Below, piece after piece: positions 37,072-45,317 of a stretch of 64,000 nt of DNA. The translations under genes were made by a program, and so were the position numbers. Positions within the stretch are counted from its first letter, which is position 1, and each line of letters begins with the position of its first letter. Origin of the DNA: Cytophagales bacterium (lineage in GTDB: Bacteria; Bacteroidota; Bacteroidia; Cytophagales; Cyclobacteriaceae); assembly GCA_017303795.1 (NCBI GenBank), contig JAFLBR010000003.1:248001-312000 (forward strand), read 5' to 3'. Under the pieces are notes generated by a model. That model did no database searches. It was not told the origin of the DNA and was given only the letters and a program-made list of their open reading frames with translations.

Positions 37072-37100
37072 CAAAATTAGCAATTAAATGCTACCTGCAA
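37072..37100 (-). promoter_or_regulatory. Promoter of the nqr operon
   Basis: TAATTTTG (37072-37079) matches the -7 consensus exactly. A TTG lies 18 nt upstream (37098-37100), one short of the usual spacing. Transcription would begin about 30 nt before nqrA. Confidence 0.55.
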
Positions 37101-37162
37101 AGACTAACAGAAACAAAGAATTTATTAGAAAAACCGATGTTTTTATAACTTGTTTAAGCCTG

Positions 37163-37849
37163 TTATTTTGGTGGCCGGATCATCTTAGTCAAGGCCAGAC
37201 GAATCACCTCATCCACCTGCTCATCTATGGTTATGTGTGTGGTGTCAATTCCGGTTGCATCTTCGGCTTTGCGCAACGGACTTTCGGCCCTGTTACTATC
37301 AATAGAATCGCGTTGCTGAAGATTTTCGATAATGGAATCTATATCCACCAGGTCATCGCGTTCTAATAATTCCTTTTGCCTTCGAAATGCGCGCACCAGA
37401 ATCTCGGCAGTTACAAAAACTTTCAGCTCCGCTTCCGGAAATACCACTGTACCAATATCCCGACCGTCCATCACAACACCTCTATCTTTACCCATTCTGC
37501 GCTGCTGCTCAACCATGGCCACACGCACCGCCCGGATGGTACTTACCTGACTCACATTTTCAGAAATGCGCATCTTCCGTATCTCCTTCTCCACGTTTAT
37601 CCCATTCAAAAAAGTTTCGCTGCTTCCTTTCGAGTTAACTACAAACGAAACTTTGATTTGCTGCAAGGCCCGATCTACTTCCTTTGGATTTGTTAAGGCC
37701 ACATGATGATCCAGGAAATAAAGTGTTACTGCTCTGTACATAGCCCCCGAATCAATATACCGGTAATTTAATTCCTGTGCCACCGCGCGGGCAGTAGTGC
37801 TTTTGCCGCAGGCCGAATATCCATCGATGGCTATAATAATCTTTCGCAT
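37163..37849 (-). CDS. cmk: Cytidylate kinase
   Basis: This 228-residue kinase phosphorylates CMP and dCMP with ATP. The P-loop IDGYSACGKSTTA is at residues 7-19. SGAMYRAVTLYFLD, VMDGRDIGTVVFP and RDSIDSNRAESPL are the usual nucleotide-binding and lid motifs. Its ATG lies 2 nt after the stop of a small lipoprotein gene, so the two are probably translated together. Confidence 0.95.
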   Translation of the reverse strand: MRKIIIAIDGYSACGKSTTARAVAQELNYRYIDSGAMYRAVTLYFLDHHVALTNPKEVDRALQQIKVSFVVNSKGSSETFLNGINVEKEIRKMRISENVSQVSTIRAVRVAMVEQQRRMGKDRGVVMDGRDIGTVVFPEAELKVFVTAEILVRAFRRQKELLERDDLVDIDSIIENLQQRDSIDSNRAESPLRKAEDATGIDTTHITIDEQVDEVIRLALTKMIRPPK

Positions 37850-37851
37850 CG

Positions 37852-37983
37852 CTAACAGTCTTTAAGCGGACAAGGCATAGGCTTGTTCGGGTTTGGCTTT
37901 TTATACTTTGGCTTGTAGCCGGTGTTCTGGCTGGCACAAGCCGATAAAAACACAATCAACACTATGAATAATCTTGTTCTCAC
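37852..37983 (-). CDS. Small lipoprotein upstream of cmk
   Basis: A 43-residue ORF starts at GTG (37981-37983). It begins MRTRLFIVLIVFLSAC, a complete lipoprotein signal with Cys16, followed by a Lys/Pro-rich tail that includes YKPKYKKPNPNKP and ends CPLKDC. Short lipoproteins with such basic Lys-Pro tails occur in many Bacteroidota, but I know of no assigned function. The 2-nt gap to cmk supports that the ORF is translated. Confidence 0.65.
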   Translation of the reverse strand: MRTRLFIVLIVFLSACASQNTGYKPKYKKPNPNKPMPCPLKDC

Positions 37984-38049
37984 TGGTTAGATTTTCTGTT
38001 CACTCAAAATTATACACCTACGCTTTCGGCCCAAACACTTTTCGACAAA

Positions 38050-38739
38050 TTAACCGGGCTGATTATTCTGATAACTCATTTTAAACCCAATTTTCTGGCC
38101 TGCTCCCAACTCTTGCGTTTTTTCAATCTTCTGAAACAACGTAATAAATCGCACCTGCGGAAAAGGTGGAGCCATTAAATCGTTTTCGATTGCCGCAGTT
38201 AAGCTTAGTTTAACCAATGTATTAAGGTCGCTTTCGCGGATGGCTTGCGCAGAAATTGTGCTGAATAAAAATCCTAATTGGCCATCGCCTTCTACTAAAA
38301 ATCGACCCTCGTGGTTAATTAGCAAGCGGGCAAGAAGATAGCCCGGATCGTTAATGCGATTAAACTTTACCGAATCGGACATGAAGTTGTAGATCATAAT
38401 CTGGCCGAAGTACCGATTCACTTCCTTCTCACGTATGTAAGTGGTTTTCATTACGGCATGCTCATCGCTAAATGTAACCACATTGGTGTGTAGCACAAAT
38501 ACCAGCAAGTCGCCAGCCAGCTTAACATGAAACTCGTGTTCATTAACCCAATCAAAAGTTACGGTAACGTCTTCATCGCCTGGCACAGCTTCTTTTTTAA
38601 GTTCATCAATTATGCGCTCCGATTCTTCAGCCAAAATGGCAAATGCATCTAACAGATTTTTATAAGTTATCTGTTTGGCTGTTGATTTACTCTCCAATAA
38701 TTGCCTGATATGGTTTAGCGGATCTTGTTGAATGTTCAT
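38050..38739 (-). CDS. Uncharacterised conserved-looking cytoplasmic protein
   Basis: The 229-residue product has no signal peptide or membrane span. It begins with a helical stretch (residues 1-50), continues into a mixed beta region (FDWVNEHEFHVKLAGDLLVFVLHTN, in part: FHVKLAGDLLVFVLHT), and ends with an alpha segment. The composition and codon use are normal for this genome. I do not recognise a family or function. It lies divergent from the small helical gene at 38783. Confidence 0.72.
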   Translation of the reverse strand: MNIQQDPLNHIRQLLESKSTAKQITYKNLLDAFAILAEESERIIDELKKEAVPGDEDVTVTFDWVNEHEFHVKLAGDLLVFVLHTNVVTFSDEHAVMKTTYIREKEVNRYFGQIMIYNFMSDSVKFNRINDPGYLLARLLINHEGRFLVEGDGQLGFLFSTISAQAIRESDLNTLVKLSLTAAIENDLMAPPFPQVRFITLFQKIEKTQELGAGQKIGFKMSYQNNQPG

Positions 38740-38782
38740 TTTAAAAACTTTAGTTTAGTAAGTTGAAAAAATAAACCTGGTT

Positions 38783-39046
38783 ATGGAAGAAAATACAGAA
38801 GGAAAAGCAGAAAAGTTTTTCAAAGAATTTGGCAAAAAGATGGATTCGTTCCTGGTTGAAGTAAAAGACGCTGGCACGCGTGTAGAGGCCGATATGAAAG
38901 ACAAGTACGAAGAACTGAAAGTAGCTGCCGAAAAATTCAAAAACGAAGCCGAAAACAAAGAGCGCTGGAAAGAAGTGGAAGCAGCGCTGAAAAAAGCAGG
39001 CGAAGAATTAAATCATGCTATAAAGGCGGCATTTAAGAAAGGGTAG
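38783..39046 (+). CDS. Small helical, highly charged protein
   Basis: The 87-residue product is almost entirely Lys, Glu, Ala and Phe in heptad-like spacing, such as EKFFKEFGKKMDSFL and YEELKVAAEKFKNEAE. It should form amphipathic helices, resembling apolipoprotein-like or stress-associated small proteins in outline only. No signal peptide. Function unknown. Confidence 0.7.
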   Translation: MEENTEGKAEKFFKEFGKKMDSFLVEVKDAGTRVEADMKDKYEELKVAAEKFKNEAENKERWKEVEAALKKAGEELNHAIKAAFKKG

Positions 39047-39139
39047 TCCTGAGTCAATAGTCTTGAGTCCTGAGTCGTTAGTACATAGTTTATAACTCTA
39101 ACTAAGGACTAAGGACTAAGGACTAAATACTCAGGACTA
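39044..39139. repeat. Long intergenic hairpin built from short repeated words
   Basis: Arms 39044-39082 and 39101-39139 (39 nt each) are near-complements around an 18-nt loop. Each is made of repeated words of the type AGTCCTGAGT and AAGGACT. It sits between the convergent small helical gene and the MATE gene, so it may end both transcripts. Confidence 0.8.
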
Positions 39140-39143
39140 AAAA

Positions 39144-40553
39144 CTATATCTTAACCTCCTTCCACTTACCTCTTCTGAAAATAATAATCGCGGCAATAGC
39201 CATTAATGTTTCGGCTAACACAATAGCAAGAAAGACACCCTTGGCTCCCAGCTCAAAATGAATTGAGGCCAGGTAAGCAAACGGAATCTGAAACACCCAG
39301 AAGCCAAATACATTTAAGATGGTAGGTGTGTAGGTATCGCCCGCACCGTTTAGGCCTTGCGCTACTACCATTCCATAGCCATAAAAAATATAACCCAGAC
39401 TAACATAGCGTAATGCTTGCGTACCGTATTGCAACACCTCGGGTTGTGTACTGAATATGCTGATTATATTCGGAGCAAATAATAAGAATACAATCATAAC
39501 AAAACCCATAAGAAACGCATTGTAATATGCCGATTTCCAAACTGCGGCTTCGGCCCTTTCGGGATGTTTTGCCCCCAGGTTTTGCCCGACTAATGTAGCG
39601 GCCGCATTGGCCAATCCCCACGAGGGTAACAACGTAAAAATAAAAACCCGGATGGCGATGGTATAACCCGCCACTGCATTTTCTCCAAACCTAGACATGA
39701 TGGTCATCAGAAAAATCCAACTGGCTGAACCTATAATGAATTGCAGAATACTTCCGCCAGATACTTTTATGACGTTCAAGATGATGTTGGCTCTTATCGC
39801 CAGATTATTCCAGTTTATCTGAATAATACTTTTTCTACCCAACAAATAATACAATTGAAACAACACGCCAATTCCTCTACCGATGTTGGTGGCAATAGCC
39901 GCACCCTCCACGCCCATTGCTGGTATAAAAGCAAAACCAAAAATGAAGATCGGGTCGAGAATAATATTCAATATGTTCGCTATCAATAACGCCTTCATGG
40001 CGATGGCTGCATTTCCTGCACCTCTAAAAACAGCATTGATCAGAAATAAAAATGTAACGGTATAATTTCCGGCAAACATCCAAAGTGCATAGGATGAACT
40101 TGAATCAACAACTTCTTGCGAAGCACCCATCAGTAGCAGAATATCCTTGTAATAAAATATACCCACCATGCTAATGGTAATAGCAACTCCAAGTGCCAGG
40201 TAAATAGCTTGTACAGCGGCAACGCTCGCACCCTGGCGATCGCTCTCACCTATTCTGCGGGCCACAATAGCCGTAGCGCCCATTCCTAAACCCATTGCCA
40301 AGGAATACAGAATACTGAGAACAGATTCTGTATAACCCACTACCGCTACAGAGTTGCTATCGTTTAGTTGACTTACAAAATAAATATCTACCACTGCAAA
40401 AATGGATTCCATACTCATCTCTACTACCATAGGTATAGCCAATAAGAAAATAGCTTTATTAAGAGGTAGGCTGGTAAAGTCTTGCTCAATACCCAGTACA
40501 GCCTCTTTAAAAAGTTTAAACGCAGAAGTGATTTTGGAAAAAACTCCTTTCAT
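39144..40553 (-). CDS. MATE-family efflux transporter
   Basis: The 469-residue protein has about twelve membrane spans in two homologous halves and should export drugs or metabolites in exchange for Na+ or H+. Conserved stretches include LAIPMVVEMSMESIF, VDIYFVSQL and GMGATAIVARRIGE, then a second half with SWGLANAAATLVGQNLG. The ATG at 40553 (MKGVFSKITSAF) was chosen; an extension to 40637 would add 28 nonconserved residues and cross a structured leader. Substrate unknown. Confidence 0.9.
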   Translation of the reverse strand: MKGVFSKITSAFKLFKEAVLGIEQDFTSLPLNKAIFLLAIPMVVEMSMESIFAVVDIYFVSQLNDSNSVAVVGYTESVLSILYSLAMGLGMGATAIVARRIGESDRQGASVAAVQAIYLALGVAITISMVGIFYYKDILLLMGASQEVVDSSSSYALWMFAGNYTVTFLFLINAVFRGAGNAAIAMKALLIANILNIILDPIFIFGFAFIPAMGVEGAAIATNIGRGIGVLFQLYYLLGRKSIIQINWNNLAIRANIILNVIKVSGGSILQFIIGSASWIFLMTIMSRFGENAVAGYTIAIRVFIFTLLPSWGLANAAATLVGQNLGAKHPERAEAAVWKSAYYNAFLMGFVMIVFLLFAPNIISIFSTQPEVLQYGTQALRYVSLGYIFYGYGMVVAQGLNGAGDTYTPTILNVFGFWVFQIPFAYLASIHFELGAKGVFLAIVLAETLMAIAAIIIFRRGKWKEVKI

Positions 40554-40594
40554 GAATGATAAAAATAAGATTAAATGATTTGACTTGTATTTGC

Positions 40595-40675
40595 CCGTTG
40601 GGCGGGACTGCACGGTGCGTAACCGCAATTCAACCAACTCCTGAAATGTTCAGGATTGTCCTTGTGGGTTGAATT
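40595..40675 (-). promoter_or_regulatory. Structured leader of the MATE gene
   Basis: A 9-bp stem, AATTCAACC (40627-40635) with GGTTGAATT (40667-40675), encloses a second hairpin, CCTGAA-atg-TTCAGG (40640-40654). A further GCCC-aac-GGGC hairpin lies nearer the gene. On the minus strand this is directly upstream of the MATE start. I could not match it to a riboswitch class I know. Confidence 0.4.
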
Positions 40676-40767
40676 AAAATACAAGCTTCATGGTTCGTAA
40701 GTATTTGCGTAAGTCAAATATCACGGAAAAAATCTGAAAATGTTTCATACTTCAGAAGCTAAAAACG

Positions 40768-40794
40768 AAAAAGGGAACCAGAGGCTCCCTTTTT
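40768..40794 (-). terminator. Terminator after tsf
   Basis: AAAAAGGGAGCC pairs with GGTTCCCTTTTT (minus strand) around a three-base loop and runs into Ts. It lies 19 nt after the tsf stop and ends the ribosomal operon. Confidence 0.82.
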
Positions 40795-40812
40795 ACTTTA
40801 TTCTCAAAAATT

Positions 40813-41667
40813 TTAACCAATTGCTACACGCTTAAATTCAGCAACGGTTAACCCTTTGGTTACGCTATCTAAATATTGCGCTACCGTTTTAGAGTTGTCC
40901 TTCACGAAAATCTGAGGCAACAAGGTATTATCCTTAAAGAAACGATTTAGTTTGCCCTGCGCAATTTTCTCCACCATGTTTTCAGGTTTGCCTTCCGCTA
41001 AAATTTGTGCTTTGGCAATCTCCATTTCTTTTTCAATCAATGTTTTGTCAACGCCTTTTTCATCTACAGCCACTGGATTCATAGCGGCAATCTGCATGCC
41101 TACATCTTTGCCCGCCTCGGTTACATCTTTACCATTCACGCCTGCCTGTCCGGCAGGCAGGCCTTTCAACGAAACCAACACGCCTAGTTTACTTCCGGCA
41201 TGGATATACGGCACAACGGCTTCACCCTTCATGTGCACGTATTCACTTACTTCCAGTTTCTCACCAATCTTTCCTACCAGTTCAGTAATCTTGTCATTAA
41301 CTGTTAATGTACCTACTGCTTCAGCTAACAATGCTTCTTTACTTGCAGGCTTTTTAGCAAATGCAGTTTCTACAATCAACTTACCTAAGTTTTGAAACTC
41401 TTCGTTTTTGGCTACGAAATCTGTTTCGCAGTTTAAAGCGATTAAAAACGCTTCGGTACTATCGGCCGATGTTTTTACAAACACCGAACCTTCTTTTGCA
41501 TCTCTATCGGAACGACTTGCTGATACTTTCTGGCCTTTCTTTCTTAAAATCTCGATGGCCTTTTCAAAGTCACCTTCTGCTTCGGTAAGCGCTTTTTTAC
41601 AATCCATCATACCGGCACCCGTCATGGTGCGTAGCTTATTTACATCTTGTGCACTGATTGCTGACAT
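40813..41667 (-). CDS. tsf: Translation elongation factor Ts
   Basis: EF-Ts exchanges GDP for GTP on EF-Tu. The 284-residue sequence contains the signatures LRTMTGAGMMDCKKAL near the start and LNCETDFVAKNEEF. Around residue 170 the stretch LPAGQAG looks like an insertion between KG and VNGKDVTEAG compared with the family pattern, and its DNA is a 23-nt palindrome (41140-41162). The reading frame is kept. A terminator-like hairpin separates it from rpsB upstream. Confidence 0.95.
   Translation of the reverse strand: MSAISAQDVNKLRTMTGAGMMDCKKALTEAEGDFEKAIEILRKKGQKVSASRSDRDAKEGSVFVKTSADSTEAFLIALNCETDFVAKNEEFQNLGKLIVETAFAKKPASKEALLAEAVGTLTVNDKITELVGKIGEKLEVSEYVHMKGEAVVPYIHAGSKLGVLVSLKGLPAGQAGVNGKDVTEAGKDVGMQIAAMNPVAVDEKGVDKTLIEKEMEIAKAQILAEGKPENMVEKIAQGKLNRFFKDNTLLPQIFVKDNSKTVAQYLDSVTKGLTVAEFKRVAIG
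41140..41162. repeat. Palindromic element inside tsf
   Basis: GCCTGCCTG and CAGGCAGGC are perfect complements around the loop TCCGG. The unit is much richer in G+C than the gene around it and encodes LPAGQAG in frame. No other copy was seen in the window. Similar GC-rich palindromes are repeated between genes in several Bacteroidota genomes. Confidence 0.75.
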
Positions 41668-41712
41668 ACGTATTTATGTTTTGAATTATGATTTAGTACT
41701 TGTCTTAAAAAA

Positions 41713-41741
41713 TTAAACACCGGCTTGGGGCCGATGTTTAA
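41713..41741 (-). terminator. Terminator between rpsB and tsf
   Basis: A 12-bp stem (TTAAACATCGGC / GCCGGTGTTTAA on the minus strand, one G-U pair) with a five-base loop is followed by six Ts. It should reduce tsf transcription relative to rpsB. A further short hairpin (CCCGC/GCGGG) lies right after the rpsB stop near 41760-41775. Confidence 0.78.
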
Positions 41742-41782
41742 CCTTGTTTTATGTTAGATCCCGCTGTGCGGGGCATCGGTAA

Positions 41783-42547
41783 TTAAACTTCTTCTACTGC
41801 ATCAACCTTACGCTTCTCTTCTTCATCTTTCTTATGGCCTGCATCTTCTTTATCCTTCTTACGCTCCATCAAAGCTTCTTCAATGGCTTTACCTACGTGG
41901 CCAGTTATTAGCGTAATAGATTTGAAAGCATCGTCATTTGCAGGAATCGGGAAATCAATATCAGAAGGATCTGAATTAGTATCTACCATAGCAAACACCG
42001 GGATGTTCAACTTCTGAGCTTCTGCCACAGCAATGTGCTCGCGTTTTACATCTACCACAAATAAAGCTGCCGGAAGACGGTTAAGATCGGTAATACCGCC
42101 TAACAATCTTTCCAATTTTGCTTTTTCGCGGGTGATCATTAGCCGCTCGCGCTTAGCCAGGTTATTGAAAGAATCGTCTTTCATCAACTTTTCAATCTGA
42201 GCAAGTTTTTTCAACGACTTGCGGATTGTAGCAAAGTTGGTAAGCATACCACCCAACCAACGCTCCGTTACAAACGGCATATTAAGGCGGGTAGCTTCTT
42301 GCGTAATGATGTCTTTAGCCTGTTTTTTAGTAGCTACAAACATGATCTTACGACCTGAGCGAACAATGTTCTTCAACGCGTAAGTAGCTTCTTCCAAACA
42401 CTTCAGCGTTTTGTTCAAATCGATAATATGGATACCGTTGTTTTCCATGAAGATGTACTCGGCCATCTTCGGGTTCCACTTGCGGGTAAGGTGTCCGAAG
42501 TGAACACCTGCATCCATTAAACTTTCGGTTGTTAATTTCTCTGCCAT
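41783..42547 (-). CDS. rpsB: 30S ribosomal protein S2
   Basis: The 254-residue protein binds the small subunit and helps recruit S1. Conserved stretches are DAGVHFGHLTRKWNPKM, IDLNKTL, FVATKKQAKDI and ERWLGGMLTNF. The C-terminus is a charged tail (KKDKEDAGHKKDEEEKRK). It is the third gene of the rplM-rpsI-rpsB-tsf operon. Confidence 0.97.
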   Translation of the reverse strand: MAEKLTTESLMDAGVHFGHLTRKWNPKMAEYIFMENNGIHIIDLNKTLKCLEEATYALKNIVRSGRKIMFVATKKQAKDIITQEATRLNMPFVTERWLGGMLTNFATIRKSLKKLAQIEKLMKDDSFNNLAKRERLMITREKAKLERLLGGITDLNRLPAALFVVDVKREHIAVAEAQKLNIPVFAMVDTNSDPSDIDFPIPANDDAFKSITLITGHVGKAIEEALMERKKDKEDAGHKKDEEEKRKVDAVEEV

Positions 42548-42557
42548 GCTATCTCGA

Positions 42558-42944
42558 TTAACGCTTGCTGAACTGGAATCTTCTTCTCGCCTTTCTGCGA
42601 CCTGGTTTCTTTCTTTCCACCATGCGCGAATCGCGGGTTAATAAACCTTCCTTCTTTAATGGAGGGCGGTTTTCGGTATTGATGTTTACAAGGGCGCGGG
42701 CAATACCCAGGCGAATAGCTTCGGCCTGACCTTTTGTTCCACCACCTTCTACATTAACAGTTACATCATATTGGCCATCAGCTTTAACAAGTGTAATAGC
42801 TTGCTTTACTGTGGTTTGGAGAATTTCCGACTTGAAATAATCATTCAAGGCGCGGTCGTTTACCGTAATCTCACCTTTGCCTGGCTTTACATAAACACGG
42901 GCAATCGAAGTCTTTCTTCTACCGATGGTATTAATAATCTCCAT
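42558..42944 (-). CDS. rpsI: 30S ribosomal protein S9
   Basis: The 128-residue protein touches the P-site tRNA through its basic C-terminal tail. It contains IGRRKTSIARVYVKPG near the start, GGGTKGQAEAIRLGIARAL and the end KKPGRRKARRRFQFSKR. Its ATG overlaps the rplM stop by one base (TAATG). Confidence 0.97.
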   Translation of the reverse strand: MEIINTIGRRKTSIARVYVKPGKGEITVNDRALNDYFKSEILQTTVKQAITLVKADGQYDVTVNVEGGGTKGQAEAIRLGIARALVNINTENRPPLKKEGLLTRDSRMVERKKPGRRKARRRFQFSKR

Positions 42945-43390
42945 TAGAACTTAATTTCTTTAGGTTGTTGTGCTGTATGAGGATGTTCGGCACCGGCATA
43001 TACATGCAGGCTACGGAATACTTCGCGACCCATGCTGTTCTTAGGAAGCATCCCTCTTACTGAGTGCTCCACTAACCGTTCAGGATGCTTTCCTGTACCG
43101 ATCATTTTAGGAGTTAGCACCCGCTGGCCACCCGGATAGCCCGAATAGCTGAAGTACACTCTGTCCGTCCATTTTTTTCCAGTCATGCGGATTTTATCGG
43201 CATTGATAACCACTACGTGGTCGCCTGTATCCACATTTGGGGTATAGCTCGGCTTATGTTTGCCTCGCAATACGCGTGCTACCTGGCTGGCCACGCGACC
43301 CAGTACCTGGTCTTTTGCATCAACCAATACCCAACCTTTTTCTACGGTTGTTTTGGTGGCATTGATCGTCTTATAGCTGTTATGATCCAC
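42944..43390 (-). CDS. rplM: 50S ribosomal protein L13
   Basis: The 148-residue early-assembly protein opens the translation operon. Conserved segments are WVLVDAKDQVLGRVAS, GKHKPSYTPNVDTGDHVVV and VRGMLPKNSMGREVF. The start is GTG (MDHNSYKTINATK), which matches usual Bacteroidota L13 N-termini; no ATG fits. Confidence 0.96.
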   Translation of the reverse strand: MDHNSYKTINATKTTVEKGWVLVDAKDQVLGRVASQVARVLRGKHKPSYTPNVDTGDHVVVINADKIRMTGKKWTDRVYFSYSGYPGGQRVLTPKMIGTGKHPERLVEHSVRGMLPKNSMGREVFRSLHVYAGAEHPHTAQQPKEIKF

Positions 43391-43440
43391 TTTTTTTGCT
43401 TTAAAACTCGTTAAATAACATTACCCCCTATAAAAAGGGA
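43391..43440 (-). promoter_or_regulatory. Leader of rplM
   Basis: The roughly 45-nt leader holds a CCCTTTTTATAGGGG hairpin and a GTTATTTAAC hairpin just before the start. L13 leaders that bind the protein itself are known in other bacteria; whether this is one is not shown. Confidence 0.3.
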
Positions 43441-43442
43441 CA

Positions 43443-43473
43443 CAAAAGTAGATTTCAGAAATTGAATATGCAA
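43443..43473 (-). promoter_or_regulatory. Promoter of the rplM-rpsI-rpsB-tsf operon
   Basis: TTG (43471-43473), a 20-nt spacer and TACTTTTG (43443-43450) on the minus strand match the Bacteroidota consensus exactly. Confidence 0.78.
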
Positions 43474-43523
43474 GCCGCCATCAAGATTTACCGTGTTTAT
43501 TAAGTAGGCAAATCGGGCTTTTT

Positions 43524-44243
43524 TCAGCGCTTGTTGCTCGAAAGCTGGCGGATAAGGGCCTGAAAATCTTTTGGGTAAGGCGCCTCAATTGAGCAATTCT
43601 TACCATCCATCAACAAAAATTGTAAAGATTGGGCGTGGAGGGCCATTCTCTTTACCAACGGCTCCTCATCAGTTAATTTCTTCAAATTAAAGCCTCTTTT
43701 TATTTCGGAAACAAAAAATGGCTTGCCTCCATAAAGGGAATCGCCCGTAATAGATGCCCCAAGGCGAGCCAAATGTGTGCGAATCTGGTGCATACGACCG
43801 GTTATGGGCCGACATTCCACCAACGTGTGCGCTTTAAATGCCTGTAGTGTGGAAAAATAAGTTTGGGCGTCCTTTCCCGACCGCGAAATCTTTACAGTGC
43901 CATCGTTTTGTTTCAGGATGGGCGCATCCACCAGTTCATCCACAAAATTGTGGATACCATCCGCCACAGCGTGATAAATTTTTGTCACCTCGCGGTTTTC
44001 AAACTGCATGCTCAGATGGCGGTAAGCCTCCGGATGGCGGGCTATAGCCAGTACGCCAGAGGTATCTTTATCTAACCGATGGCAAACCTGGGCATCAGCT
44101 TCGTATTCGCGGGCCAAGGCCAGAATATTAACCGGGTCTTGCCTGTCTTCAAGGGTTGAAATAAACGGAGGCTTATTAATCAGGATAAAATCTGAATCTT
44201 CGAACAGAATCGCCTCCTCAAATCTGAATTTTGAACTTTTCAC
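43524..44243 (-). CDS. RluA-family RNA pseudouridine synthase
   Basis: The 239-residue enzyme isomerises uridine in rRNA or tRNA. The catalytic motif HRLDKDTSGVLAIAR holds the active Asp at about residue 60. LINKPPF near the start and CRPITGRMHQIRTHLA are further family marks. No S4 domain is present, so it is a short form. The start is GTG. The target site cannot be told. It lies upstream of rplM but is transcribed separately. Confidence 0.9.
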   Translation of the reverse strand: MKSSKFRFEEAILFEDSDFILINKPPFISTLEDRQDPVNILALAREYEADAQVCHRLDKDTSGVLAIARHPEAYRHLSMQFENREVTKIYHAVADGIHNFVDELVDAPILKQNDGTVKISRSGKDAQTYFSTLQAFKAHTLVECRPITGRMHQIRTHLARLGASITGDSLYGGKPFFVSEIKRGFNLKKLTDEEPLVKRMALHAQSLQFLLMDGKNCSIEAPYPKDFQALIRQLSSNKR

Positions 44244-44255
44244 GGGCGCAAGTTA

Positions 44256-45314
44256 CTACGCCTCGTTCGATTCTGAATGATCGTGGCGTGCGCGCGGAAG
44301 TTTAAAACTAAAAACCGAGCCTTTACCCACTGTACTCTGCACTTCGGCTTTACTATTATGGCCTTCCAGAATGTGTTTTACAATGGCAAGCCCCAGGCCC
44401 GTTCCTCCCTTTTCGCGACTGCGACTTTTATCTACACGATAAAACCTTTCGAAGATGCGACTGAAATGCTGCGTGGGTATGCCTTCGCCTGTATCGGTAA
44501 CAAAAGTGGTAATGTTCTTTTTGCCAATATCGAAGGTGATGGAAACCTCACCACCTTCGGGTGTATAATTAATAGCGTTTGAAACCAGATTGGTTATTAC
44601 TTGCGTGATGCGCTGCCAGTCGGCATACACCTGAATTTTATGGTTGTCGGTGAGTAGTTTCAGCTTGATGTTTTTCTTTTCAGCTTTCTCCTCAAACTGA
44701 TCCACCACTTCAGAACACAATCTGTTCAGATCGATATTCTCGAACTTCATTTTAATGTCGCCCGTTTCTATCTGCGAAAGCGTGAGCAGATCCTGAACCA
44801 GGATATCCAACCCATCCAGACTTTTGGCGGCCTTCTTCAAAAATTTGGTGCGCACATTTTTATCGTTAACGGCACCATCCAGCAAGGTGTGTACAAAACC
44901 CTGCGCAGCAAAAATGGGTGTTTTCAATTCGTGCGAAACATCGGCAATAAACTCTTTACGAAAGGCTTCGAGTTTTTTTAACTCATCAATCTCTTTCTGC
45001 TTCAGCGTGGCAAAGTTGTGTATCTCTTCATTAATCTTTTGAAAGGGGTTGAGCGGCCCGGATTTTTGTTTGGCAATGTTGGCCAGTTCTTTCTTGCGCA
45101 ACTTCTCCATGATTTTATAAATCTTGTTGATCTCGCGAAAGACCAGAAACTCCAGCACTACAAATATGAGCAGGTACGATGCCGAGAAACTGATAACCGC
45201 AGCCACGAGCAAGGCCTCGCGGCCTACGCTATCAACAAGCGAAAGAAACAATGCTGTAACAATGGCCACCGAAATAGCCAGCAACAAGGCCAACGTGCGG
45301 GCGCTATAAACCAT
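44256..45314 (-). CDS. Membrane sensor histidine kinase (PhoR-like)
   Basis: The 352-residue kinase has two membrane spans close together (about residues 7-25 and 35-58) with almost no periplasmic loop. A linker, a HisKA domain with phospho-acceptor His128 in DVSHELKTPIF, and an HATPase domain with NAINYTPEGG, DTGEGIP and GGTGLGLAIVK follow. The response regulator gene ends 3 nt upstream, so the pair is an operon. Short sensors of this form in Bacteroidota often act with PhoB-like regulators in phosphate or envelope control; the signal is unknown. Confidence 0.9.
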   Translation of the reverse strand: MVYSARTLALLLAISVAIVTALFLSLVDSVGREALLVAAVISFSASYLLIFVVLEFLVFREINKIYKIMEKLRKKELANIAKQKSGPLNPFQKINEEIHNFATLKQKEIDELKKLEAFRKEFIADVSHELKTPIFAAQGFVHTLLDGAVNDKNVRTKFLKKAAKSLDGLDILVQDLLTLSQIETGDIKMKFENIDLNRLCSEVVDQFEEKAEKKNIKLKLLTDNHKIQVYADWQRITQVITNLVSNAINYTPEGGEVSITFDIGKKNITTFVTDTGEGIPTQHFSRIFERFYRVDKSRSREKGGTGLGLAIVKHILEGHNSKAEVQSTVGKGSVFSFKLPRARHDHSESNEA

Positions 45315-45317
45315 GCA

